Source of the DNA: Pseudomonas baltica
GTDB taxonomy: Bacteria; Pseudomonadota; Gammaproteobacteria; Pseudomonadales; Pseudomonadaceae
Assembly (NCBI RefSeq): GCF_014235765.1
Contig: NZ_JACMYH010000001.1
Coordinates: forward strand, 1,302,001 to 1,366,000
Length of the DNA stretch: 64,000 nt
Direction: 5' to 3'
Below the pieces are notes generated by a model. The model searched no databases, had not been told where the DNA came from, and saw only the letters and a list, made by a program, of their open reading frames with translations. Of this stretch, positions 9,511-17,924 are shown in pieces (the first letter of the stretch is position 1; each line of letters opens with the position of its first letter). A program made the position numbers and the translations under genes.

Positions 9511-10467
9511 ATGCGCGCCTTGGCCGCTTTGAGTCGCTTCGTTGGCAATACCTTTGCCTACTGGGTCCTGCTGTTCGCCATACTGGCGTTTCTGGCGCCT
9601 GAATGGTTCATCGGCCTCAAGCCGCTGATCGTGCCGCTGCTGGGCCTGGTGATGTTCGGCATGGGCCTGACCCTCAAGCTCGACGATTTTGCCGAGGTCG
9701 GGCGTCATCCGTGGCGCGTGGCGCTGGGCGCGGTCGCGCACTTCGTGATCATGCCAGGTGTCGCCTGGCTGTTGTGCCAGGTGTTCCATCTGCCGCCGGA
9801 GATCGCCGTCGGTGTGATTCTGGTCGGTTGCTGCCCGAGCGGCACCTCGTCCAACGTGATGACCTGGCTGGCCAAGGGCGACCTGGCGCTGTCGGTGGCC
9901 ATCGCGGCGGTGACTACCCTGCTCGCCCCGCTGCTCACCCCTGCCCTGATCTGGCTGTTGGCTTCGGCCTGGCTGCCGGTATCGTTCATGGAAATGTTCT
10001 GGTCGATCCTGCAACTGGTCATGCTGCCGATCGTCCTGGGCGTCGTTGCCCAGAAGCTGCTCGGTGCACGGGTCCAGCTGGCGGTCGATGTGCTGCCGCT
10101 GGTGTCGGTGGTGAGTATCGTGTTGATCGTCTGCGCCGTGGTCGCGGCCAGCCAGGCACGCATTGCCGAGTCGGGCCTGTTGATCATGGCGGTGGTGATT
10201 CTGCACAACAGTTTCGGTTTCCTGCTCGGCTACTTCACCGGCAAGCTGTTCAAGCTGCCGCTGGCGCAGCGCAAGTCATTGGCCTTGGAAGTCGGGATGC
10301 AGAACTCGGGACTGGGCGCAGCCTTGGCCAGTGCTCACTTCTCACCGCTGGCGGCGGTGCCCAGCGCCTTGTTCAGCGTCTGGCACAATATTTCCGGAGC
10401 ACTGCTCTCGACCTATTTCCGGCGCATGGAAGGCACCGAGCCGGGCGCGTTGAAGACCGAACCTTGA
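9511..10467 (+). CDS. Bile acid:sodium symporter (BASS) family transporter
   Basis: 318-residue inner-membrane protein with about ten hydrophobic segments. Family motifs include LGLVMFGMGLTLKLDDF, VGCCPSGTSSNVMTWLAKGDLALS and the second-repeat sodium-site stretch EVGMQNSGLGAALASAHF. BASS proteins use the sodium gradient to take up organic anions (bile salts, pantoate, keto acids); the substrate here cannot be told. The ribosome site is GAAGGAACTACCCC. It is followed by a separately regulated gdx gene. Confidence 0.9.
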   Translation: MRALAALSRFVGNTFAYWVLLFAILAFLAPEWFIGLKPLIVPLLGLVMFGMGLTLKLDDFAEVGRHPWRVALGAVAHFVIMPGVAWLLCQVFHLPPEIAVGVILVGCCPSGTSSNVMTWLAKGDLALSVAIAAVTTLLAPLLTPALIWLLASAWLPVSFMEMFWSILQLVMLPIVLGVVAQKLLGARVQLAVDVLPLVSVVSIVLIVCAVVAASQARIAESGLLIMAVVILHNSFGFLLGYFTGKLFKLPLAQRKSLALEVGMQNSGLGAALASAHFSPLAAVPSALFSVWHNISGALLSTYFRRMEGTEPGALKTEP

Positions 10468-10513
10468 TCCGCCGCACTTGATCCATCGGGCAAGGATGGG
10501 CAACATGGTGTTC

Positions 10514-10562
10514 GGCGCCGGGACGACCCGGCGCCACTTTTCCTGCAAACGGGGACGACCCC
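10514..10562 (+). ncRNA. Guanidine-II riboswitch (mini-ykkC)
   Basis: Two short hairpins with identical ACGA tetraloops: a 9-bp stem GGCGCCGGG-ACGA-CCCGGCGCC (10514-10535), then a 4-bp GGGG-ACGA-CCCC (10551-10562), with a 15-base linker. This pair of ACGR-loop stems just before the ribosome site is the defining pattern of the guanidine-II class. The next gene, 21 bases away, is an SMR exporter of the guanidinium type, which is the expected target. Guanidine binding should pair the two loops and free the GATGAGGG ribosome site. Confidence 0.9.
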
Positions 10563-10583
10563 ATCTTCGATGAGGGTTTTTCC

Positions 10584-10898
10584 ATGTCCTGGTTACTGTT
10601 GTTCTTCGCCGGTCTGTTCGAAGTGTGCTGGGCCATCGGCCTGAAGTACACCGACGGCTTTACCCGCCCCCTTCCTACCGTGTTGACCGTTGCCGCCATG
10701 GCGGCGAGCCTCGGCCTGCTCGGCCTGGCCATGCGTGAGCTGCCCTTGGGCACCGCCTATGCCATCTGGACCGGGGTCGGTGCGGTGGGTACGGTGATTG
10801 CCGGTATCGTGCTGTTTGGCGAGTCGATGGCGCTGATGCGGATGGTCAGTGTGGGTCTGATCATCCTGGGGTTGGTGGGGCTGAAGGTCAGCACTTGA
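10584..10898 (+). CDS. gdx: Gdx/SugE-type SMR exporter (guanidinium/proton antiporter)
   Basis: 104 residues with four transmembrane helices. The conserved membrane Glu is in [18 protein letters not shown] (Glu about 13), and the KYTDGFTR and [15 protein letters not shown] motifs mark the SugE/Gdx branch rather than the multidrug EmrE branch. The riboswitch just upstream supports guanidinium export as the main role. SugE members also export some quaternary ammonium compounds, so annotation as QAC resistance alone would be misleading. Confidence 0.92.
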   Translation: MSWLLLFFAGLFEVCWAIGLKYTDGFTRPLPTVLTVAAMAASLGLLGLAMRELPLGTAYAIWTGVGAVGTVIAGIVLFGESMALMRMVSVGLIILGLVGLKVST

Positions 10899-10911
10899 TC
10901 CTGTAACGCTC

Positions 10912-11050
10912 CTGTAGGAGCGGTCTGTGGCCGCGAACCGAGCGCTGCGGTGCGTCAGCCAATTTGCGGGGCCCTTTTCGCGGGCAGAGCCCGCTCCCAC
11001 AATGAGACGATGTACCCGCATTCATTGTGGGAGCGGGCTCTGCCCGCGAA
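10912..11050. repeat. REP half-site plus a REPIN with perfect 29-bp arms
   Basis: 10977-11005 and 11022-11050 are perfect 29-bp inverted repeats (ending GCGGGCAGAGCCCGCTCCCACA in the left arm) around a 16-base loop. A TGTAGGAGCGGTCTGTGGCCGCGAA half-site of the second REP family precedes them. The element lies between convergent gdx and pepN and may also act in transcription termination or mRNA protection. Confidence 0.85.
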
Positions 11051-11071
11051 GAATCCCCACCAATCGATCCA

Positions 11072-13729
11072 TCAAGCCAGGCTTTTGCTGACCACTTCGT
11101 AGACGTCGCTGGACAGCGGGCCGGAGGCGAGAATCCGTTCAAGCTCGGCTTTCATCAGTGCCTGCCGCGCACTGTCGTACTTTCTCCAACGGGTCAGCGG
11201 CGACAGTTGCCGCGAGGCGATCTGCGGGTTCAGGGCATTGAGCTCGATCACCAGGTCGGCCAGGAAACGGTAGCCCGAGCCATCGGCCGCATGGAAGTTG
11301 ATCAGGTTCTGACCCGCGAAGGCACCGATCAGCGCACGCACCTTGTTCGGGTTCTTCAGGGTGAACGCCGGATGCTGCATCAGCGCCTTCACCCGCTGCA
11401 GCCCGCCCGGCAAGCCACTGGCCGCCTGCACGCTGAACCACTGATCCATGACCAGTGGATTGTCCTTGAAGTGTTCGGCAAAGGCTTGCAGGGCACGCGC
11501 CTTTTCCGCTTCGAACGGCGAATTGACCAACACCGCCAGGGCCGTCAGGCGCTCGGTCATGTTGTCGCAGGCATCATATTGTTCAAGGGTAGCGGCGAGC
11601 ACTTCGGGACGTCCGCTGAGCATCAGGTAGGACAACGCGATGTTCTGCAGCGCGCGGCGGGCGAAATGCTCTTTCTCGGCCACGTACGCAGTGGCCCTGG
11701 AGACCTCGCGATTGGCCTGGTAGCGCGTCCACAGCCCATCGAACAGACCGTCGGCCAGCTGCTTGCGGGCGAACTCGCGAGCGGCATGGATCGCGTCGAC
11801 ATCGGCCACTTCGCTGATCTCGGCCAGATAGGCCTCGCTGGGCAACGACAACATCTCGGCAACCATCGCCGGATCCAGTTGCGGATTCTCCAGCACGCTG
11901 GCCAGGGCCGTGAGCAGGCGTGGATCCATCGACAACGACTCGCCGCGCTGGTACTGGCCGATCATTTCCTGCAGCACCTGGACCGACAGCTGCTGGCCGG
12001 CATCCCAGCGGTTGAAACCGTCGCTGTCGTGCTGCATGAGGAACATCAGCTGGTCACGGGTATACGGGAAGATCAGTTTGACCGGCGCACTGAAGCCGCG
12101 CAGCAGCGACGGCAATGGTTGCTCGGCGATGTCGACGAAAGTGAACGTCTGCTCCGCCTCGGTCACCGCCAGCACACGGCTGGTACCGACCGCCGCGGCC
12201 TCGTCGCTCAAACGCAATGGCAGCTCCTGGCCATTGGCGTCAAGCAGGCCCAGCGCCACGGGAATCACGAACGGCAGCTTCTCGACCTTGTCCGGTGTCT
12301 CGGGACAGCTCTGGCGCAGGGTCAGGCTGTAGGTGCGAGCCTGCGCATCGTAGCGTTCGCTGACCTGCAGCCGCGGCGTGCCCGCCTGGCTGTACCAGCG
12401 CTTGAACTGCTCGAGCTCGACACCGTTGGCGTCTTCCATCGCACTGATGAAGTCGTCGCAGGTCACGGCCTGGCCATCGTGACGCTCGAAGTACAGGTCG
12501 CTGCCCTTGCGGAAGCCTTCGGCGCCCAGCAGGGTGTGCAGCATGCCGACCACTTCCGAGCCCTTCTCGTACACGGTCAAGGTGTAGAAGTTGGAGATCT
12601 CGATGAAGCTGTCGGGGCGCACCGCGTGAGCCATCGGCCCGGCATCTTCGGCGAACTGATGGGTGCGCAGGTAGGCGACGTCCTGGATGCGCTTGACGGT
12701 CGGCGAATGCATGTCGGCGCTGAAGCCTGCATCACGGTATACGGTGAAGCCTTCCTTGAGCGACAACTGGAACCAGTCGCGGCAGGTCACCCGGTTGCCC
12801 GACCAGTTGTGGAAATATTCGTGGGCGACGATGGCCTCGACCCGCTGGTGGGCGGCATCGGTGGCGGTTTCGGCGCGGGCCAGCACGGCGCTGGAGTTGA
12901 AGATGTTCAGGCCCTTGTTTTCCATGGCGCCCATGTTGAAGTCGTTGACCGCGACGATCATGAAGATGTCCAGGTCGTACTCACGGCCGTAGGCTTCTTC
13001 GTCCCAATGCATGGACTTCTTCAGGCTGGTCATGGCGTGAGCGCACTTGTCGATGTTCTCCGGCTCGACATAGATGCGCAGCGCCACATCGCGACCACTG
13101 ACGGTGGTGAAGCTGTCTTCCACGCACCACAGGTCACCGGCCACCAGCGCGAACAGGTACGCCGGTTTCACGAACGGGTCTTCCCAGGTGGCCCAGTGCC
13201 GGCCATCTTCCTGGGGGCCGTTGCCGACCGGATTGCCGTTGGACAGCAGGATCGGGTACTGCTGCTGGTCGGCGATCAACGTGGTGGTGAAGCGGCTCAT
13301 CACGTCGGGACGGTCGAGGTAGTAGGTGATCTTGCGGAAGCCTTCGGCCTCGCACTGGGTACAGAACATGCCCGTGGACTTGTACAGGCCTTCCAGTGCG
13401 GTGTTGGTTTCGGGGTGGATGCGCACGCTGGTGTCGACGGTGAACGCCTCGCTGCGCGGCTGCAGGGTCAGGCTGTCGGCGGTCAGCTGGTAGTCGGCGG
13501 CACCCAGGTCGCTGTCGTCGAGCTTGACGCCGAGCAGTTCCATCAACTCGCCGTCGAGCACCAGCGGTGGCAGCCCGGCCCCGCGCGCCGGGTTGCGGCG
13601 CATGACCAACTGCGCGTGGACCAGGCTGTGATCGTCGAACAACTCAAATGTCAGGTGCGTCTCGTCGATCAGATAATCGGGCGCCTGATAGTCTTTCAGG
13701 TAGATCATTTTCGGTTGTTCGGTACGCAT
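11072..13729 (-). CDS. pepN: PepN, aminopeptidase N (M1 metallopeptidase)
   Basis: Cytoplasmic zinc aminopeptidase with broad N-terminal specificity. 885 residues, the usual size of gammaproteobacterial PepN. The exopeptidase motif GAMEN (MGAMENKG) precedes the zinc motif HEYFHNW (His303, Glu304, His307), with the third ligand Glu in LSLKEGFTVYRD. A beta-rich N-terminal domain and a long helical C-terminal domain flank the catalytic core. Start MRTEQPKMIYLKDYQAPDYL. The DUF2797 and DUF1315 genes lie 12 bases upstream on the same strand and probably share its transcript. Confidence 0.96.
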   Translation of the reverse strand: MRTEQPKMIYLKDYQAPDYLIDETHLTFELFDDHSLVHAQLVMRRNPARGAGLPPLVLDGELMELLGVKLDDSDLGAADYQLTADSLTLQPRSEAFTVDTSVRIHPETNTALEGLYKSTGMFCTQCEAEGFRKITYYLDRPDVMSRFTTTLIADQQQYPILLSNGNPVGNGPQEDGRHWATWEDPFVKPAYLFALVAGDLWCVEDSFTTVSGRDVALRIYVEPENIDKCAHAMTSLKKSMHWDEEAYGREYDLDIFMIVAVNDFNMGAMENKGLNIFNSSAVLARAETATDAAHQRVEAIVAHEYFHNWSGNRVTCRDWFQLSLKEGFTVYRDAGFSADMHSPTVKRIQDVAYLRTHQFAEDAGPMAHAVRPDSFIEISNFYTLTVYEKGSEVVGMLHTLLGAEGFRKGSDLYFERHDGQAVTCDDFISAMEDANGVELEQFKRWYSQAGTPRLQVSERYDAQARTYSLTLRQSCPETPDKVEKLPFVIPVALGLLDANGQELPLRLSDEAAAVGTSRVLAVTEAEQTFTFVDIAEQPLPSLLRGFSAPVKLIFPYTRDQLMFLMQHDSDGFNRWDAGQQLSVQVLQEMIGQYQRGESLSMDPRLLTALASVLENPQLDPAMVAEMLSLPSEAYLAEISEVADVDAIHAAREFARKQLADGLFDGLWTRYQANREVSRATAYVAEKEHFARRALQNIALSYLMLSGRPEVLAATLEQYDACDNMTERLTALAVLVNSPFEAEKARALQAFAEHFKDNPLVMDQWFSVQAASGLPGGLQRVKALMQHPAFTLKNPNKVRALIGAFAGQNLINFHAADGSGYRFLADLVIELNALNPQIASRQLSPLTRWRKYDSARQALMKAELERILASGPLSSDVYEVVSKSLA

Positions 13730-13741
13730 GCGAAAACCCTT

Positions 13742-14602
13742 CTACTGATGCACGGCCAATTGGTAAGCCGTGTACTTGCGAATATTGATGACGCCGGAGT
13801 CGAAGATCAGGTATTGACCCTTGATGCCCAGCAACGTGCCTTCGGCGATGGGGTTCTTGTCCAGGTTGAAGCTGGCGATCTTGCTCGGGTAGGTGTGCAC
13901 CGGGTAGCGGATCTCGATGGGGTCCACATCGTTCAGGGCCTGGATCGCCTGCAGGCCGAAACGATCCTGCAGCATCTGGATACCGGCCGCGCAGCTGTCG
14001 AACAGTTGCTCGCGGATAGCCACCAGGTCCACCGCCGGGGCGTCACCCTTGAGCAGCGCGCGCCAGTTGGTGCGGTCCGCGACCTGCGAGCGGAACAGGT
14101 CTTCGACCAGCCCGGATTGCTGGCGGGTCGCCACGCGCATGATCGGCAGTGCCTGGCTGGCGCCCTGGTCGAGCCAGCGGGTAGGCAACTGGCTGGCGCG
14201 GGTGATGCCGACCTTGACCCCTGAAGAGTTGGCCAGATAGACCACATGATCGGTCATGCAGAACTGCTCGCCCCAGGCCGGATCGCGGCAGGTACCGGCG
14301 TCGTAGTGGCATTTTTCCGGAGCCATGATGCACACATCGCACTGGGCCAGCTTGGTCATACAGGGGTAGCAGTAGCCTTGGCTGAAACTGGTCTTGGTCT
14401 TGCGTCCGCAGTTCACGCAGTGGATGGCGCCGAGAAACTCCAGGCGCAGCTTGCTGCCGATCAAGGGATTGACGGCAATCTGCGTATCGCCCAGACGCAG
14501 CTGGTATTGCACCACTGGCGCCTCGAGCTGTGCGGACATCTTGCTGGCCGCACCGCGACCGAGCTCTTGCAGGGTGTCTTGCGCAAAGAGATCGCAGGTC
14601 AA
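13742..14602 (-). CDS. DUF2797 protein: multi-cysteine, GIY-YIG-like, function unknown
   Basis: About 286 residues. The conserved core has three C-x2-C pairs (HCVNCGRK, CYPCM, CDVC) and further Cys/His residues, pointing to bound zinc. After them VVYLANSSGVKVGITRASQ resembles the GIY-YIG nuclease fold start. The start is uncertain: no ATG precedes the conserved ELGRGA segment, so I chose TTG at 14602, which overlaps the stop of the upstream gene (TTGA). The next ATG is at 14539 and would lose ELGRGAASK. An ATG at 14779 lies inside the neighbour in another frame and gives low-complexity arginine-rich sequence, so it was rejected. Confidence 0.82.
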   Translation of the reverse strand: MTCDLFAQDTLQELGRGAASKMSAQLEAPVVQYQLRLGDTQIAVNPLIGSKLRLEFLGAIHCVNCGRKTKTSFSQGYCYPCMTKLAQCDVCIMAPEKCHYDAGTCRDPAWGEQFCMTDHVVYLANSSGVKVGITRASQLPTRWLDQGASQALPIMRVATRQQSGLVEDLFRSQVADRTNWRALLKGDAPAVDLVAIREQLFDSCAAGIQMLQDRFGLQAIQALNDVDPIEIRYPVHTYPSKIASFNLDKNPIAEGTLLGIKGQYLIFDSGVINIRKYTAYQLAVHQ

Positions 14603-14859
14603 TGGATCGAATCCGACTTGAACAGGATGTTTTCGATCGGCGCGGACTTCGAGGCGCACTCTTGCGGGCCCATGTAGCCGGTACGCTGATCTTCGGGCAG
14701 GTTCTTCATTTCCCAGGCGATGATGGCCTGCAGGGTCAGTTCTTTCTGCTCGGCGGTCAGCTTGCGGCCGTCGGACCATTTGCCGATTTCGACGGCCAGC
14801 TTGAGGCTTTCGTAGATATCAGGGGTGATGTTTTCGATCATGTGGGCGAATGACGACAT
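14599..14859 (-). CDS. DUF1315 (YeaC-like) small protein
   Basis: 86 residues from MSSFAHMIENITPDIYESLK, with the family's closing pattern YMGPQECASKSAPIENILFKSD. A strong ribosome site (GGAGG, 8 bases before ATG) fixes the start at 14859 rather than at 14886. Soluble, function unknown. It overlaps the start of the DUF2797 gene and heads the DUF1315-DUF2797-pepN string. Confidence 0.9.
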   Translation of the reverse strand: MSSFAHMIENITPDIYESLKLAVEIGKWSDGRKLTAEQKELTLQAIIAWEMKNLPEDQRTGYMGPQECASKSAPIENILFKSDSIH

Positions 14860-14941
14860 GCGGAGGCCTCCAATGGATGCTGGCATTTTAAACGGTGTAC
14901 CGAGTGCGTAAAGCGAAATCCCGGCCCCCGGCCCTAGACCG

Positions 14942-15865
14942 CTAGGGAACCGAGCCAGCCGGGGTCAGTCGCGCGGTGAGGAATTCCAGCAGGGCATGCA
15001 CCTTGGGCAGGGCTTCACGGCTTTTCAGCCACACCAGGTTCATTGCCAGGCCGTCGGTGGCCAATGGCGCGAGCACTTCGACCAGGGCGCCGCTGTCCAG
15101 ATGCCGCTGGATCAGCCAGGTCGGCAGCTGGGCGATGCCCTGCCCGGCAAGCACGGCCATCACCTGCCCTTCGCCGTCGCCAACGGCCACGTGCGGATGA
15201 ATGGTCCGTCGCTCCATGTCGCCGGGCTGGCGGCCCTTGAAGTACCACGGATAGACCGTGCCATCGGTCTGCCCATAGCCAACGCAGCGATGCTGTTCCA
15301 GCTCACGCTCGCCCTGTGGCGTGCCGTGCTCGTGCAGGTAGGCGGGTGCTGCGCAGAACACCAGCCGCTGACGCCCCAGGAAGCGTCGCCCGACGTTGCT
15401 CGGCCAGGCATCGGAACCCCCGATGCGCACGACGATGTCGATGCCTTCCTGGACAGGGTCGACGAAGCGGTCCGAGAACGACACGTGAGGCTGCAGCCGC
15501 GGATGCCGCGCAGCGAACTCGAGAATCAGCGGCAGCACGTGCAATCGGCCGTAGGACGCAGGCAGGTCGATGCGCAGGCGGCCATGGGGTTCGCGCTGCT
15601 CGGCGCTCATGGCCAGTTCCACCTCTTCGAGGTCGGCGAGCACGCTGGTGCAGGTGCGGTAGAAGGTCTGCCCTGCCTCGGTCAGCGCCAGGCGCCGCGT
15701 GGTGCGCTGGAACAACCGTACGCCGAGCCGCGCTTCCAGGCGCGCAACGCCTTTGCTGACCGCCGAGTTGCTGAGGTTCAGCCTTTCGGCGGCGGCGGTG
15801 AAACTGCCCAGGTCGGCGACGCTGACGAAGACGTCGATGCCCTTGAGGCGCTCCGAGGAAAACAT
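14942..15865 (-). CDS. LysR-family transcriptional regulator
   Basis: 307 residues with the N-terminal winged helix (FVSVADLGSFTAAAERLNLSNSAVSKGVARLEARLGVRLFQRTTRRLALTEAG in two parts, residues 12-66) and a C-terminal inducer domain. It belongs to the branch whose members act as repressors or activators of adjacent efflux or oxidoreductase genes. The ribosome site CGGAGGTGCG is just before ATG. Divergent from the MFS gene at 15974 across a perfect palindrome, so it probably controls that gene and itself. Inducer unknown. Confidence 0.93.
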   Translation of the reverse strand: MFSSERLKGIDVFVSVADLGSFTAAAERLNLSNSAVSKGVARLEARLGVRLFQRTTRRLALTEAGQTFYRTCTSVLADLEEVELAMSAEQREPHGRLRIDLPASYGRLHVLPLILEFAARHPRLQPHVSFSDRFVDPVQEGIDIVVRIGGSDAWPSNVGRRFLGRQRLVFCAAPAYLHEHGTPQGERELEQHRCVGYGQTDGTVYPWYFKGRQPGDMERRTIHPHVAVGDGEGQVMAVLAGQGIAQLPTWLIQRHLDSGALVEVLAPLATDGLAMNLVWLKSREALPKVHALLEFLTARLTPAGSVP

Positions 15866-15879
15866 CGCACCTCCGATTG

Positions 15880-15899
15880 GTGAATTCAGTTCAATTCAC
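15880..15899. promoter_or_regulatory. Perfect palindrome, probable LysR operator
   Basis: GTGAATT (15880-15886) and AATTCAC (15893-15899) form a perfect 7-bp dyad with a 6-base centre. It lies 15 bases from the LysR start codon and 74 bases from the divergent MFS start. It fits an autoregulatory and target operator, by inference from position. Confidence 0.6.
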
Positions 15900-15973
15900 A
15901 AGGTAATTAATGGCCGGGATTTTCCAGGACTTCCCCAATAGGCTATTACAAAATCTTTCCGGAGTTAAGTTCG

Positions 15974-17176
15974 ATGTCTTCTTCCCACATGGCCGAAGCC
16001 GCGCCGTCTGCCTTGAGCAGCAGCGCTTCCGGCGTGCAGATCCTGATCATGGCCGTGGCGGCCTTCATCATCGTGACCACCGAGTTCCTGATCGTCGGCT
16101 TGTTGCCGAGCCTGGCACGGGACCTGGATATTTCCATTGCCCTGGCCGGTCAGGTGGTGACCCTGTTCGCATTCACCGTGATGCTGTTCGGACCGTATCT
16201 GACGGCGCGCCTGGCGCACGTCGAGCGCAAGAAACTGTTCACCCTGATTCTGCTGGTGTTCGCGGCGTCCAATGTGCTGGCGGCGGTGTCCACCAATATC
16301 TGGGTGCTGGCCATCGCGCGCTTCATCCCTGCCCTGGCGCTACCGGTGTTCTGGGGCACGGCCAGTGAAACCGCCGGCCAACTGGCTGCGCCCGGACAAT
16401 CCGGCAAGGCCGTGGCCAAGGTGTACCTGGGCATTTCCGCAGCGTTGGTGTTCGGCGTTCCGCTGGGCACCGTGGCCGCCGACCTGATCGGCTGGCGCGG
16501 GAGCTTCTGGGTGCTGGCTGGGGTGTCGCTGCTGATTGGCGTGCTGATGCATCTGGTGATGCCGAAACTGCCCGGCTCGCCCGCCGCCGCGGTCGGCGAG
16601 AAGCAGACGGCGATCCTGCGTCAGCCGCGCTTCCTGGCCCACGTGCTGCTGTCGGTGCTGACCTTTACCGCCATGTTCACCGCCTACACCTACCTGGCTG
16701 ACATCCTCGAGCGGTTGGGTGGTGTGCCGGCAGGTCAGGTCGGTTGGTGGCTGATGGGCTTCGGCGCAGTCGGCATGCTGGGTAACCACTTGGGTGGCAG
16801 CATGGTCGACCGGCGTCCGCTCGGCGCGATGGTGGTGTTTCTGCTGGTGCTGGGCGCGGGCATGACCGCTGCCGTAGCGCTGGCCGAGCAGCGCGCCTGG
16901 TTGATCGCGGCACTGGTTGCCTGGGGCATCGCCTATACGGCGCTGTTTCCGATCTGCCAGGTACGCGTCATGCAGGCTGGCGCCAAGGCCCAGGCCCTGG
17001 CGGCGTCGCTGAACATCTCGGCGGCCAATGCCGGCATTGGTCTGGGCGCTATTTTCGGTGGCCTGGGCATTCGTCAGTTCGGCCTGGAATCCCTCGGTCT
17101 GCTGGCCACCGGCGTGGCGGTGCTGGCGCTGATCGTAGCCCTGCTGATGATCAAGCGCCCGGCAGCAGCCCAGTAA
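15974..17176 (+). CDS. MFS transporter, DHA1 (AraJ/YdhP-like) efflux type
   Basis: 400 residues with 12 hydrophobic segments and the DHA1 first-helix pattern AAFIIVTTEFLIVGLLPSLA, which is common to sugar-efflux and drug-efflux members (SotB, AraJ, YdhP). The charged loop after helix 2 is ARLAHVERKK. Start chosen with CGGAG 9-13 bases upstream. Divergently paired with a LysR gene that likely controls it. The substrate is unknown. Confidence 0.88.
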   Translation: MSSSHMAEAAPSALSSSASGVQILIMAVAAFIIVTTEFLIVGLLPSLARDLDISIALAGQVVTLFAFTVMLFGPYLTARLAHVERKKLFTLILLVFAASNVLAAVSTNIWVLAIARFIPALALPVFWGTASETAGQLAAPGQSGKAVAKVYLGISAALVFGVPLGTVAADLIGWRGSFWVLAGVSLLIGVLMHLVMPKLPGSPAAAVGEKQTAILRQPRFLAHVLLSVLTFTAMFTAYTYLADILERLGGVPAGQVGWWLMGFGAVGMLGNHLGGSMVDRRPLGAMVVFLLVLGAGMTAAVALAEQRAWLIAALVAWGIAYTALFPICQVRVMQAGAKAQALAASLNISAANAGIGLGAIFGGLGIRQFGLESLGLLATGVAVLALIVALLMIKRPAAAQ

Positions 17177-17186
17177 TCGGATGGTC

Positions 17187-17870
17187 TGTAGCAGCGGCGC
17201 GAGCCGCGTCGGCGGGCAAGGTGGTGTGTCTGTATGAATGCGGTGAGGCCGGACGCGGCTTGCGCCGCTGCTACAGAGGAATGCGGTATGCAGCCTCAAC
17301 GGCGATCGAATGTAGCAGCGGCGCGAGCCGCGTCGGCGGGCAAGGCGGCGTGTCTGGATGAACGCGGTAAGGCCGGACGCGGCTTGCGCCGCTGCTACAG
17401 GTCGGCGGGGATTGGATGTAGCAGCGGCGCGAGCCGCGTCGGCGGGCAAGGTGGTGTGTCTGGATGAATGCGGTGAGGCCGGACGCGGCTTGCGCCGCTG
17501 CTACAGGTCGGCGGGGAGTGGGTGTAGCAGCGGCGCGAGCCGCGTCGGCGGGCAAGGCGGTGTGTCTGGATGAACGCGGTGCGGCCGGACGCGGCTTGCG
17601 CCGCTGCTACAGGTCGGTGGGGAGTGGGTGTAGCAGCGGCGCGAGCCGCGTCGGTGGGCAAGGTGGTGTGTCTGGATGAATGCGGTGAGGCCGGACGCGG
17701 CTTGCGCCGCTGCTACAGGTCGGTGGGGAGTGGGTGTAGCAGCGGCGCGAGCCGCGTCGGCGGGCAAGGCGGTGTGTCTGGATGAACGCGGTAAGGCCGG
17801 ACGCGGCTTGCGCCGCTGCTACAGGTCGGTGGGGAGTGGGTGTAGCAGCGGCGCGAGCCGCGTCGACTGT
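17187..17870. repeat. Tandem REPIN array, 106-bp unit, six full units plus a half
   Basis: The 748-base gap between the MFS gene and alkA (17177-17924) holds little else. The half-site GTAGCAGCGGCGCGAGCCGCG starts at 17188, 17312, 17418, 17524, 17630, 17736 and 17842; the last six spacings include five of exactly 106 bases. Each of the first six is followed by the inverted partner CGCGGCTTGCGCCGCTGCTAC. Units differ by only a few bases, for example GGCGGTG versus GGTGGTG, so expansion is recent. Open frames through the array are artefacts of the repeat. Confidence 0.95.
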
Positions 17871-17924
17871 GGATGCAGCAAAGTGGAGGGATGCACGGTC
17901 TGAACCGGCAAGGAGTTTTCCACC

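Noticed and set aside
11027..14224. A 1065-residue plus-strand open frame
   Set aside because: It is antisense to pepN and DUF2797, which have clear motifs and ribosome sites. Long antisense frames are expected in GC-rich DNA, and its sequence resembles no family.
17187..17870. Possible CRISPR array
   Set aside because: The repeated unit is 106 bases with internal palindromes and no unique spacers; there are no cas genes. It is a REPIN array.
17234..17903. Overlapping small open frames in the 106-bp array
   Set aside because: Their products repeat the translated REPIN; the frames exist only because the period and composition avoid stops in places.
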